A stretch of DNA of 64,000 bases from NCBI GenBank assembly GCA_035934405.1, contig DASYXW010000005.1, positions 1 through 64,000 on the forward strand, written 5' to 3'. Positions 26,274-34,767 of this stretch are shown here, piece after piece (the stretch's first letter is position 1; the number at the start of each line of letters is the position of its first letter). The DNA is from DASYXW01 sp035934405 (lineage in GTDB: Bacteria > Acidobacteriota > Terriglobia > UBA7540). Under the pieces are notes generated by a model. That model worked only from the letters and a program-made list of their open reading frames with translations, did no database searches and was not told the DNA's origin. Position numbers and translations under genes: made by a program.

Positions 26274-26727
26274 GGTGCGTTCCTCCTTCGTTAAGGTCTA
26301 CTCTCGAATGCAATCGCTTCACCAACACCACTTCGGTCCCGCCGCCGGGGGTGCTCTCCACCCGAAACTCATCCATGAACGAGCGGATCAGAAAGATTCC
26401 CCGGCCCGACACCTTCAGCAGATTCTGGTCTTCCAGGGGATTCGCCACCCGGCTGGGGTCGAACCCCTGCCCCTGATCCTTCACGTGGATCTCGATCCGA
26501 TCAGGGTGAATCTCCAGCCGCAGCAGGACCTTCTTGCTCGGGTCATTCTTGTTGCCGTGCCAGATGGCGTTAATCACCGACTCGTGCACGGCCATGCCGA
26601 TGCGGTGCTCGTCCTCTTCGTCGAAGCCGACGGCCTTGCACACCCGCTCGACAAGCTCCTCCGCCGCTTCCACATTCTTCAGGTCGCTGTCGATCATCAT
26701 TTCGACGACGCTGGCGTCAGCGGTCAT
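26239..26727 (-). CDS. RsbW-like anti-sigma-factor serine kinase (HATPase_c)
   Basis: GHKL-type serine/threonine kinase of 162 residues, the expected partner of the overlapping STAS protein. N box: GMAVHESVINAIWHGN. G1-like box: VKDQGQGFDPSRV. G2 region: SGRGIFLIRSFMD, followed by GGGTEVVLVK. These match RsbW/SpoIIAB rather than two-component kinases. The ATG at 26727 is used; a TTG five codons upstream is possible. The C-terminal 20 residues after the fold are hydrophilic and are read through the start of the STAS gene. It lies 90 bp downstream of the NtrY-like kinase on the same strand, so the three may be one transcript. Confidence 0.9.
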   Translation of the reverse strand: MTADASVVEMMIDSDLKNVEAAEELVERVCKAVGFDEEDEHRIGMAVHESVINAIWHGNKNDPSKKVLLRLEIHPDRIEIHVKDQGQGFDPSRVANPLEDQNLLKVSGRGIFLIRSFMDEFRVESTPGGGTEVVLVKRLHSRVDLNEGGTHREHEGHNTPSG

Positions 26728-26817
26728 GGTCAGCGGTTGCAAGTTCCGTTAAACGCTACAATAGCGGCAACCCAAAGTCAACGAGAACGGTGAGCATACC
26801 CGAAGGTTCCGGGGGCG

Positions 26818-28185
26818 TCAACGCCCAATCGCTCTTTCGGGCAGCGGCAGCCGCAGGCTGGCGACGCAGCCGGTCCCGCCGGCGCGATTCTCCAGCGTGA
26901 ACGTGCCGCCATGCGCCTCGGCAATCTGACGGCTCAGCACCAGGCCGATTCCCGACCCCTGGGGCTTGGTGGTGAAAAACGGCACGAACAGGTTGCCGGT
27001 GTTCGGCAGTCCGGGACCCTCGTCCTCCACCCACAGGTCGAGCGTGGCCGGGTTCCTTCTCCAGCCCACGCTCACCCCCCCTCCGGTCTCGAGCGCGGCG
27101 TCCACCGCGTTCCGAATCGCATTGATGAGCAGTTGCTCCAACTGGTCGCCGTCCGCCCTGACCGTCAGGCGCGGGCCGGGAACGAGCGTGACGCGCAGCC
27201 GCGTTTCGAGTGCGATCACCCTCCGGACGCACTCGTCCACGTCCACCGCGCGAAACTGCGGCTTGGGAAGCCGGGCCAGGCGTGAATACGCCTCCATAAA
27301 CCGCCCCAGCGACTCCGCCCGGCTGGCGATAATCCGCAGGCCGTGCGCCACGTCATCCTGCCAGTCCGCCGGACGCGGCTCGCGCACCAGCATACTTTCC
27401 AGGCTCGCGGCCACCGACTTGATGGGCGCGAGCGAATTGTTCAGCTCGTGTCCAATCACCCGCACCAGGCGTTGCCAGGCCTTCAGTTCTTCCTCGCGCA
27501 GCGGACGGCTGAGGTCGCCGATCACGACGAGTTCGAGCGGAATGCCGCCTTCGCGAAACGTGCTGCGGCTCATGCCCCAGCGCGTGCTGCGGTCAGGTCC
27601 GCCCGGAAACGTGGTCTGCAGCGTTCGCTTGGCTTCGCCTTTGAGGCACTCGGCCAGGCCGCACTCCGCCGCCGTCGAGCCAAGCAATCGCTCCGCCGGC
27701 TGGGCCAGCAATCGCTCTGCCGCGCGGTTCACCAGGCGCAGGTGCGCGCCTGCGTCGAAGGCAAACACCGCCACTTCAATTTCCTCCATCACCTTGCGCA
27801 GCAGCGTGGTAGCTTCAAGCGCGCCCAGCCGCCGGTCGTGGAGTTCTCCGGCAAGCGCGTTGGCCTCGAGCATTACCTCGCCCAGCGAGTCGTCACGCCG
27901 CGCGCCCCGCGCCCGCAAGGAATAATCGCCCTCGCGGACGGCGGAGAGCAGGTTGGAGAGGGTTTGCAACGGAAGCACCACCCGGCCGCGGGCGGCAAAG
28001 GCGAAGCCCAGCCAGAAGCAACCGACCAGCACGAGCAGGGTCCACTGTACCTTGGCGCTGTAATCGCCGCGCCACAGCAGGACGCCCGCCACCAGGATGC
28101 CCGGCGCGCCGGCCGCGAGCGCCAGCAGCAGGATGCGGCTTTCGTAGGTCAGCCTTCGCTTCCGGGTTCGCGCGCGCTCGGCCAT
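26818..28185 (-). CDS. Membrane-bound NtrY-like sensor histidine kinase
   Basis: Sensor kinase of 455 residues. Two hydrophobic helices lie near residues 20-40 and 45-65, with almost no periplasmic loop. They are followed by a HAMP-like linker (about 66-120) and a PAS-like segment (about 140-240, VFAFDAGAHLRLVNRAAERLL). The HisKA domain has HELNNSLAPIKSVAASLESM, and the HATPase has NAIRNAVDAAL, EDEGPGL and GSGIGLVLSRQIAEAHGG. The HELNNSL form of the H box is characteristic of NtrY and related kinases. The start at 28185 (MAERARTRKRR) is preferred over a longer frame that would run into the neighbouring gene. No response regulator is adjacent. The NtrC-type regulators in this window are candidate partners. 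Confidence 0.9.
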   Translation of the reverse strand: MAERARTRKRRLTYESRILLLALAAGAPGILVAGVLLWRGDYSAKVQWTLLVLVGCFWLGFAFAARGRVVLPLQTLSNLLSAVREGDYSLRARGARRDDSLGEVMLEANALAGELHDRRLGALEATTLLRKVMEEIEVAVFAFDAGAHLRLVNRAAERLLAQPAERLLGSTAAECGLAECLKGEAKRTLQTTFPGGPDRSTRWGMSRSTFREGGIPLELVVIGDLSRPLREEELKAWQRLVRVIGHELNNSLAPIKSVAASLESMLVREPRPADWQDDVAHGLRIIASRAESLGRFMEAYSRLARLPKPQFRAVDVDECVRRVIALETRLRVTLVPGPRLTVRADGDQLEQLLINAIRNAVDAALETGGGVSVGWRRNPATLDLWVEDEGPGLPNTGNLFVPFFTTKPQGSGIGLVLSRQIAEAHGGTFTLENRAGGTGCVASLRLPLPERAIGR

Positions 28186-28202
28186 CGCACAACAAGCGTA
28201 GC

Positions 28203-28227
28203 GCGGACCTCCGCTCTTGAGGTCCGC
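28203..28227. repeat. Perfect 9-bp inverted repeat in the gap between FG-GAP and NtrY-like genes
   Basis: GCGGACCTC (28203-28211) and GAGGTCCGC (28219-28227) form a perfect stem with a seven-base loop. No T-run follows on either strand, so it is not a typical intrinsic terminator. It sits downstream of the FG-GAP gene and just upstream of the kinase start. Confidence 0.6.
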
Positions 28228-28319
28228 GGCCTGCTTGGTCAGTCTACCGCACAACAGCAAACAGGCCGAGCCGTTTGCGCCTCGCGGTCGCTCCCTACGA
28301 TCTAAACTCTGTTCCCCAC

Positions 28320-31300
28320 CTATTGCCCCGTCGGCTTGTTCACCGGCACGTCGGTTGATACGCCCCACACCGTCGTGGTGGTCGTCCCGTTCGACGAGTT
28401 CTTGATGTACCACGTCCCGTTCGACGGCCGCCACACCGCGTAGTCCGTCTTCTCGTCGCCGTCGTAATCCTTGGCCACCGGCACGTCACCGTTAGCGCCC
28501 CATTGCTGGTTCGTGCTCTTGCCCGTGCTGCTCAGGATCACGTAGAATGTTGCCGTCGACGGCCGCCAGACGGCGTAATCCGTCTTGCCGTCGCCGTCGT
28601 AATCTCCTGGCACGGGCTTGTCACCGTTCGCGCCCCACTGTTGCGTCACCGTCTTCCCCGTGCTGCTCAGAATCACCGTGAACGTGCCTGTCGCCGGCGT
28701 CCACACGGCGTAGTCGGTCTTTCCATCGCCGTCGTAGTCGCCCACTACCGGTATGTCACCGCTCGCCCCAAGCGGCTGCGTCGCCGTCTTCCCCGTACTG
28801 CTCAAGATGACGTAGAACGTTCCGTTCGACGGACGCCACACGGCGTAATCCGTCTTGCCATCGCCGTCGTAATCGCCGGGCACAGGAATGTCCGTGCTCA
28901 CCCCCCACTGCTGCTTCAGCGTCGTCGTCGGCGTGCTCGACGGGATCACGTAGAACGTCCCGTTCGACGGACGCCATACGGCGTCATCCGTCTTGCCGTC
29001 CCCGTCGTAGTCCCCCGGCACGGGAATGTCGCCGCTCGCTCCCCACGCCGTCTTCGTGGTGTTCGAAGGATTCGAGCTCGGAATCACGTACCAGGTCCCG
29101 TTCGACGGACGCCACACCGCGACGTCCGTCTTGCGGTCGCCGTCAAAGTTCGCCGTGTGCTTGTCGCGGCGCTCCATCACCGGCAAATTCGTCGCCGGAA
29201 TGTCGCCGGAGTTGCCCCACTGCGTCTTGATATTTGCTCCGCCCCCGCTCAGGCTGACGTACCACGTCCCGTTCGAGGGCCGCCACACCCCGTAATCGTT
29301 CTTACGGTCGCCGTCGTAGTCGCCTACCACCGGGATATCCCCCGCCTCCCCCCACTGCTTGGTGATGTTCGCGCCGCCGCCGCTCGGAATCGCGTAGAAC
29401 GTCCCGTTCGAGGGCCGCCACACCGCGAAGTCGGTCTTGCCGTCGCCATCGTAGTCGCCTTCCACCGGAATGTCTCCCGGCCCGCCCCACGCCTGGGTAA
29501 TCGTCGCGCCCCCATTGCTCGGCGAAACGTACCACGTCCCCGTCCCCGGCCGCCACACGGCATAGTCGGCTTTGCCGTCGCCATCGTAGTCGCCCACCAC
29601 CGGCACGTCGCCCGACTCGCCCCACTGCTTCGTGATGTTGGCACCGCCGCCGCTCGGAATCACATAGAACGTGGCGTTCGAGGGCCGCCAGACCGCGTAG
29701 TCCGTCTTCCCGTCGCCATCGTAATCCGCCGGCACGGGTACATCGCCCGTCGCACCCCACTGCTGCTGGACCGTCGCGCCCGTGCTGCTCAGGATCACGT
29801 AGAACGTTCCATTCGACGGCCGCCACAGGCCATAGTCCGACTTGCCGTCACCATCATAGTCGCCCACTACCGGCACATCGCCCGGCTGGCCTTGCACCGT
29901 CGTGATGGCCGCCCCGCCATCCGAAGGCAGCACGTACCAACTGGTTGTATCAGGGCGCCACACCGCCAAGTCCGCTTTGCCGTTGCCGTCAAAATCCACC
30001 GTGAGCGTCGGACTCACCGCCACAGCCGATCGACCAACACCAGACAAGGCCACGCTCTCCGGGCTCGCGGGGTCGCTATCAACGATAGTCACCGTTCCGC
30101 TGAGACTCCCGGTCCCGGTGGGGCTGAAGGTCACGTTGATCGTGCAGCTTGCTCCTGCTGCAAGGGATGACCCACAATTGTTGGTCTGGCCGAACTGCGC
30201 GCTCGCTGTGACGCTGGTGATCGCCAGCGCGGACGTGGCGTGGTTCGTCAGCGTCACCGGCTGAGAAGAACTTGTCGTTCGCTGGGTCTGTTCCCCGAAA
30301 CTCAGGCTGGTGGGAGAAAGGCTGGCGTACGTGCCGTGACCACTCAAACTAACCATCTGCGTGCTGGCTGCAGCCCCATTGTTGTTGTCGGTGATTGTCA
30401 GAGTCCCCGAGCGGCCGCCCGCTGCAGTAGGGGTGAACGTCACCTGAATCGTGCACGAATTGCCGATTGCTATCGTTGCACCGCAGTCATTTACGGAGCT
30501 GAAGTCTCCGCTCGTCTGAACCGCACTTAGGTTGAGGGTAGCGCTACTCGGATTGTACAAGGTGACCGTCAGTGGAGCGCTGGCGGTACCCACTTCTTGA
30601 TCGGGAAAAAGCAATGAGGTTGGAAATAGCGCAATCGATGGTCTGTTGAGATAAACCGCGACACCGCCTCCACCTGCGTCCTGGTTGGCCACCGCCAAGT
30701 CCGGGCTGCCGTCGCCGTCAAAATCCGCCACCGCCGCCGAGGAGGGGGACGTTCCAGCAGCAAAACTCATGCTGGTCACTCCCTGGAAGGATCCGTCGCC
30801 ATTCCCCAGGGTGACCAGAGCAATCCCGCTCAAAGGGGATCCGTTGCCGGTATTCTCCGGAATAATCGAGTCCAATTTGCCGTCGGCGTTAACATCCGCG
30901 AACGTGCCGAATCCAAAAGGGTTGAAAAAGTAGTTGGGTGCTGGTTGGAAGGTCCCGTTGCCCTGGTTTAGCAGGATCATGAAAACACTGTTAGTTGACA
31001 GTGCGAGGTCAGGTTTGCCATCACCGTTGAAATCGCCTGCAAAGATGAGATCGCCCTCAGAGGTGAGGGCATAGTCGACGTGGGAAGCAAAGGTGCCGTC
31101 TCCTTTGCCAAAAAGAACCGAAAGAAAGGGATTCGGAAGTGGGCATTGTACCGCCAAGTCCAGCTTGCCATCGCCGTTGAAATCCGCGGTGGTCACTCCC
31201 TCCGGCGAGCCAGCAGTCGCGTAGTTCACCGGGGATTGAAAAGTTCCATCCCCTCTACCCAGGAGAACAGCAACGACGTTGGAGCCCGCAACCGACACGG

Positions 31301-32834
31301 CGATGTCCAGCTTGCCGTCACCGTTGAAATCACCGGCGGTGAAGAACAGGCCCGCTCCTGGCACTGGGGTCGTGATGGGACTCTGAAAGGTTCCGTCCCC
31401 TTTTCCTAACAACACGGAAACTTGCGGCGAAAAAGGATTAGCCAGGACCGCCAAATCGAGCACGTGATCGCCATTAAAATCGCCAGCCAACATCGCAGTG
31501 GGCCCTTGCCCTCCGTCGTTGGACATCTTCGGCGCCTGGAAAGTACCATCCCCGTTTCCGAGCAACACGGACACAGTATCGCCGTTGATGCTGAACGCAG
31601 CGAGATCGATCCTTCCATCGCCATTGAAGTCCGCTGCGATCAGGCTCTCTGGTTCGTTGCCCGCCGCATACTCGGTGTAGGACTGGAAAGTTCCGTCACC
31701 CTTCCCTAGCAACACCGTCACCGTGTCGGTGCCGGCGCCGGGGTCAAAGTTCGCCACTGCCAAGTCAGGGTGGCCATCGCCATTGAAGTCTCCGGTCGCG
31801 ACGGCGATTGGATCGGCTCCTGCTCCGTAGTTGACGGCGGCCTGGAACGTACCATCGCCGTTGCCCAACAGGATAGAGACCTGTGTGTACGGATCAAGGG
31901 AATACCCATAATTGGGAACCGCTAGGTCGAGCTTGCCGTCTCCGTTGAAGTCGACGGCTAGAAGGCATTTAGGGAACAGGCCCGTGCTGTAATCGACATG
32001 CGGTTTGAAGGTCCCGTCCCCATTGCCGAGCAGGATGGAGACCCCGCCGCCTGTCGCAACTCCCAAGTCAAGGCTGCCGTCATTGTTGAAATCAGCCGTG
32101 ACGATGCCCGCTGGTCCATTGGCAGTATCGTAGTCGACGTGGTTCCCGAACGTTCCGTCGCCATGACCCAGCAAGACCGAAACCTGGCTGACGCTGTAAA
32201 AGACGCTGACTGCCAAGTCAGGCTTTCCGTCTCCGTTAAAGTCGCCCACCGTCACTCCCCTGGAGTTCGCTGCGGTGGCATAGTCCACGTGCCGCTCGAA
32301 AGTGCCATCGCCGCTACCCAGCAGTACAGAGACTGTACTCGCTTGGGAATTAGCGACGGCGAGGTCAAGATGACCGTCACCGTTGAAGTCACCGGCCGCC
32401 AGCGAAACGGGTGCGGGGCCCGTGGCATAGACCATCTGGGCCTTAAAGGTCCCGTCGCCATTCCCCAAGAGTATCGAAACAGTGTTATCGCCAGAGTTTG
32501 CGACCGCCAGATCCAGAACTCCGTCCCCGTTGAAGTCTGCAACCACCAACGCGTCGGGTGCTGCCCCTGTGCAGTAGGCCACGAAAGGCGCAAATGTACC
32601 GTCAGGCTTTCCGAGCAGCACGGAGACGAAGTCGTTGCCGTAGTTAGTCAGAACAAGATCCGGCTTGCCGTCATTATTCAGGTCAGCCACACTCACTGCC
32701 GAGGGCTCGTACCCGGTCCCAAAGTCGGCCCGGCCGTAGAGGTAAGTCTGCCCCTCGGCCTTCTGGGGCAACGATCCAAAAACGAGGAAAACAGTCACCA
32801 CTAAGAAAAGCGGCCGTGTATTAAAACGGTTCAT
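28320..32834 (-). CDS. Giant secreted FG-GAP/VCBS repeat protein
   Basis: Secreted protein of 1504 residues. A signal peptide covers about 1-29 (LFLVVTVFLVFGSL). Residues about 30-720 hold 14 FG-GAP repeats of about 48 residues, each with a DxNxDG-type calcium loop (for example GDFNGDGHLDLAVAN); 14 repeats would make two seven-bladed beta-propellers. Residues about 735-960 hold two Ig-like 'choice-of-anchor'/HYDIN-type domains (SLLFPDQEVGTASAPLTV, SPTSLSFGEQTQRTTSSSQP). From about 975 to the end there are 12 further repeats of 45 residues with core DYDGDGKTDYAVWRPSNGTF. No PEP-CTERM or type IX sorting tail is visible. A role in adhesion or a surface layer is inference. The smaller paralogue lies immediately upstream, 53 bp away. 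Confidence 0.93.
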   Translation of the reverse strand: MNRFNTRPLFLVVTVFLVFGSLPQKAEGQTYLYGRADFGTGYEPSAVSVADLNNDGKPDLVLTNYGNDFVSVLLGKPDGTFAPFVAYCTGAAPDALVVADFNGDGVLDLAVANSGDNTVSILLGNGDGTFKAQMVYATGPAPVSLAAGDFNGDGHLDLAVANSQASTVSVLLGSGDGTFERHVDYATAANSRGVTVGDFNGDGKPDLAVSVFYSVSQVSVLLGHGDGTFGNHVDYDTANGPAGIVTADFNNDGSLDLGVATGGGVSILLGNGDGTFKPHVDYSTGLFPKCLLAVDFNGDGKLDLAVPNYGYSLDPYTQVSILLGNGDGTFQAAVNYGAGADPIAVATGDFNGDGHPDLAVANFDPGAGTDTVTVLLGKGDGTFQSYTEYAAGNEPESLIAADFNGDGRIDLAAFSINGDTVSVLLGNGDGTFQAPKMSNDGGQGPTAMLAGDFNGDHVLDLAVLANPFSPQVSVLLGKGDGTFQSPITTPVPGAGLFFTAGDFNGDGKLDIAVSVAGSNVVAVLLGRGDGTFQSPVNYATAGSPEGVTTADFNGDGKLDLAVQCPLPNPFLSVLFGKGDGTFASHVDYALTSEGDLIFAGDFNGDGKPDLALSTNSVFMILLNQGNGTFQPAPNYFFNPFGFGTFADVNADGKLDSIIPENTGNGSPLSGIALVTLGNGDGSFQGVTSMSFAAGTSPSSAAVADFDGDGSPDLAVANQDAGGGGVAVYLNRPSIALFPTSLLFPDQEVGTASAPLTVTLYNPSSATLNLSAVQTSGDFSSVNDCGATIAIGNSCTIQVTFTPTAAGGRSGTLTITDNNNGAAASTQMVSLSGHGTYASLSPTSLSFGEQTQRTTSSSQPVTLTNHATSALAITSVTASAQFGQTNNCGSSLAAGASCTINVTFSPTGTGSLSGTVTIVDSDPASPESVALSGVGRSAVAVSPTLTVDFDGNGKADLAVWRPDTTSWYVLPSDGGAAITTVQGQPGDVPVVGDYDGDGKSDYGLWRPSNGTFYVILSSTGATVQQQWGATGDVPVPADYDGDGKTDYAVWRPSNATFYVIPSGGGANITKQWGESGDVPVVGDYDGDGKADYAVWRPGTGTWYVSPSNGGATITQAWGGPGDIPVEGDYDGDGKTDFAVWRPSNGTFYAIPSGGGANITKQWGEAGDIPVVGDYDGDRKNDYGVWRPSNGTWYVSLSGGGANIKTQWGNSGDIPATNLPVMERRDKHTANFDGDRKTDVAVWRPSNGTWYVIPSSNPSNTTKTAWGASGDIPVPGDYDGDGKTDDAVWRPSNGTFYVIPSSTPTTTLKQQWGVSTDIPVPGDYDGDGKTDYAVWRPSNGTFYVILSSTGKTATQPLGASGDIPVVGDYDGDGKTDYAVWTPATGTFTVILSSTGKTVTQQWGANGDKPVPGDYDGDGKTDYAVWRPSTATFYVILSSTGKSTNQQWGANGDVPVAKDYDGDEKTDYAVWRPSNGTWYIKNSSNGTTTTTVWGVSTDVPVNKPTGQ
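28330..30000 (-). repeat. Tandem 135-bp coding repeats (WRPSNGTF units)
   Basis: Twelve tandem copies of about 135 bp encode the 45-residue DYDGDGKTDYAVWRP units of the FG-GAP protein. Copies are highly similar in DNA, with recurrent cgccacacggcgtaatc and gacggccgccac words, so unequal crossing-over and copy-number change are likely. One copy (near 29120-29220) carries about 13 extra residues, NLPVMERRDKHTA. Assemblies may collapse this region. Confidence 0.85.
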
Positions 32835-32887
32835 GATTTCCCCCTATGGTCCGCGGTGTCGCTGGCGCGAACGGCGGACGCCATGCC

Positions 32888-33763
32888 TCATGAAAGTAAC
32901 ATTGATACCGCAGCTTGCTGCGATCCGTCACCATTCCCCGTGAGCAGAAATACTTGGTCAGTAGTCTGACTAGCCACGATCACGTCCGGCGTGCCGTTGT
33001 TATGGAATTCGCCCACCGCCATGCCCCGGCACTCAGGTTCGGACGGTGAGTCCACTCGGGTGAACTTGCCGGTGCCATCGCTCAGCAATACGGTTACGGT
33101 TTCCGTGCCGGCATTTGAGGTGATAAGGTCGAGCTTACCGTCGCCATTGAAATCGCCGCTCGCCATGGAAATCGGTTGTGTGCCTACGGCAACGGTTGTC
33201 TGAGCCTGGAATGAACCGTTGCCGTTGCCGAGGAGAATCGACACGGTGCTATCGTTTGAATTGGCGATGGCAAGGTCCAGACGCTGGTCTCCATTAAAGT
33301 CTGCTACCACGATTCCGATCGGATCGCTCCCAGTGGCGTAGGTTACTTGTTTTTGAAATGTGCCGTCGCCATTGCCCAACAATACCGAAACCGTATTGTC
33401 ATTCTGGTTTAGGATCGCCAGGTCCGGCTTGCCATCCCCGTTGAAGTCGGCGATGACGAGCGCATTGGGCGAGGTTCCGGTCGCGTATGTCACCTGCGCT
33501 CCAAATCCACCAGTAGCCTGGGCGAGCAGGATCGAGACCGTGTTGTCGTTAGAGTTGGTCACGGCCAGGTCCACCAGACCGTCGCTATTCAAATCGGCCG
33601 TGGCCACGGCTGACGGACCGCTCTTCGTAGGAAAACCAGCCCGGCCGTAAAGATAGGTTTGTGCTTCGGCCGTCGGAGCGGATACTCCGAGCATCCCCAT
33701 CAGGCCAAACAACATCGCCCTGACGACAATTCCGCACCCCATTCGCTGCTTCGCCGACTTCAC
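32888..33763 (-). CDS. Secreted FG-GAP repeat protein, short paralogue
   Basis: Protein of 291 residues with a signal peptide (about 1-35, MLFGLMGMLGVSAPTAEA). The mature beginning QTYLYGRAGFPTKSGPSAVA closely matches that of the giant FG-GAP protein downstream (QTYLYGRADFGTGYEPSAVS), so the two are tandem paralogues. It has five FG-GAP repeats with calcium loops such as ADFNGDGKPDLAI, the last degenerate (GEFHNNGTPDVIV). A complete propeller needs six or seven blades, so this copy is probably shortened or completes its fold by oligomerisation. The gene precedes the larger copy by 53 bp on the same strand and may share its promoter at 33871-33899. Confidence 0.85.
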   Translation of the reverse strand: MKSAKQRMGCGIVVRAMLFGLMGMLGVSAPTAEAQTYLYGRAGFPTKSGPSAVATADLNSDGLVDLAVTNSNDNTVSILLAQATGGFGAQVTYATGTSPNALVIADFNGDGKPDLAILNQNDNTVSVLLGNGDGTFQKQVTYATGSDPIGIVVADFNGDQRLDLAIANSNDSTVSILLGNGNGSFQAQTTVAVGTQPISMASGDFNGDGKLDLITSNAGTETVTVLLSDGTGKFTRVDSPSEPECRGMAVGEFHNNGTPDVIVASQTTDQVFLLTGNGDGSQQAAVSMLLS

Positions 33764-33870
33764 AGCTTTCCCCCCTCTATGAACAAACGCGGAGGGCCGC
33801 CCGCCCCGATTCTTCTCCGATTGGCCGTGCCGCCCATTCCTGTTTTGAATGAGTCTTACAGCGCGCTGAT

Positions 33871-33899
33871 TTTTTACCTCAAGTGGGCAACAAAGTCAA
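33871..33899 (-). promoter_or_regulatory. Housekeeping-type promoter candidate for the FG-GAP genes
   Basis: On the minus strand TTGACT (33899-33894) is followed after 17 bases by TAAAAA (33876-33871). The -35 element matches 5/6 and the -10 is weaker. It lies about 108 bp upstream of the first FG-GAP gene start. Confidence 0.4.
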
Positions 33900-33919
33900 G
33901 GAAAGAGCAAAAATTCAGC

Positions 33920-33948
33920 TTGACACAGTAGAATTCTAGTAATATACT
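33920..33948 (+). promoter_or_regulatory. Near-consensus sigma-70-type promoter with overlapping inverted repeat
   Basis: TTGACA (33920-33925), a 17-base spacer and TATACT (33943-33948) on the plus strand. The -10 box is the left arm of TATACT-AAAA-AGTATA (33943-33958), an operator-like palindrome. No convincing gene follows for 800 bases on this strand, so the transcript, if any, is unexplained. Confidence 0.6.
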
Positions 33949-34550
33949 AAAAAGTATATGTAACGGCACTGCTCCACAGGATTGAGGGAAATTTGACCAG
34001 GATGCCAGCCTTTGAACCCGCCACCGGGAATAACCCGGCGGACCGTACGGCGGCCGGCAGGGTCACGAGGCCGAAAAATGCAGGTGATGGTTCCGGCGTT
34101 GGGTGCCAGGCAAGCGCAGGGAGAGAAGTCGGTCAAAGCGCGAATGTTACTGATAATAGGAAGCTTCAGATCGAACGCAGCAGGCCCGATTTGCCCCAGC
34201 GTCGGCCGAAAATGCAAGGCTTAAACGAACTGGCCTCACGCAATCTCGATATCTTAAGTGTTATCTATAGGATATGGGAAGCGCTCCGAAACGAACTGAC
34301 ACATATTATCTCGTTTGTTTTCTTAGGCTTAAACCATGATTTGGCGAAAAGATTCGTTCGCTGGAATCGCTCACCATTGCAGATTCGCAATTTCAATAAC
34401 TCGTGCTTCCAGTTCTGGTGCGGCACTATCGCAGGCACCGGCAAAGCCTTCAACTTATTGATAACATTTGGCATGCCAGGATTCCAGAAGTCCCGGATCT
34501 TGATCGTTCTGCTGCTCGCGCCTATGGGGCGGACTCTTGAAAACCGGCGA
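33949..34550. other. Gene-poor region downstream of an orphan promoter
   Basis: No open frame here looks like a protein, although a long rightward frame crosses the area by chance. A small hairpin (CCGGG-AATAA-CCCGG, near 34025-34039) follows the orphan promoter without a T-run. The part 34230-34560 is clearly lower in GC than the surroundings. It may be a remnant of transferred DNA or the locus of a non-coding RNA. Confidence 0.4.
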
Positions 34551-34592
34551 ATAAAAAACAAAGGGGAGGCGACTCCCTCGAGCCGCCTCCCC
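34551..34592 (-). terminator. Rho-independent terminator for the XRE regulator operon
   Basis: Stem GGGGAGGCG (34563-34571) with CGCCTCCCC (34584-34592), 12-base loop. On the minus strand the stem is followed by TTTGTTTTTTATT. It lies about 175 bp beyond the XRE gene stop. A second, similar GGGGAGGCA/TGCCTCCCC hairpin at 34664-34693 lacks the T-run. Confidence 0.75.
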
Positions 34593-34663
34593 TCCCCTCT
34601 TCACCCCTTCGCCAACTGGAGCCAGCCGCACGCTCCCGGCTCCGGTTCCACTGCAAACCCGCT

Positions 34664-34693
34664 GGGGAGGCAACGCCCCCGCGCTGCCTCCCC
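34664..34693. repeat. GGGGAGGCA/TGCCTCCCC hairpin, second copy
   Basis: A 9-bp perfect stem with a 12-base loop, related in sequence to the terminator stem about 70 bp away. No T-run on either side, so its role is unclear. Confidence 0.55.
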
Positions 34694-34767
34694 GTCCCCC
34701 TTACCCCTCCGCCAACCGTTGAGCCCTTGGCAGTCGTCGCTTGCGCGGAGCAAAGCTACCGCGCCGC

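Noticed and set aside
28330..30000. CRISPR-like regularly spaced repeats
   Set aside because: The repeats are in frame, 135 bp long, without unique spacers, and encode a 45-residue protein unit.
34265..34561. Leftward 98-codon frame in the low-GC part of the gene-poor region
   Set aside because: No ribosome-binding site, no recognisable motif, and it ends in sequence overlapping the terminator tail; it could only be kept with homologues.
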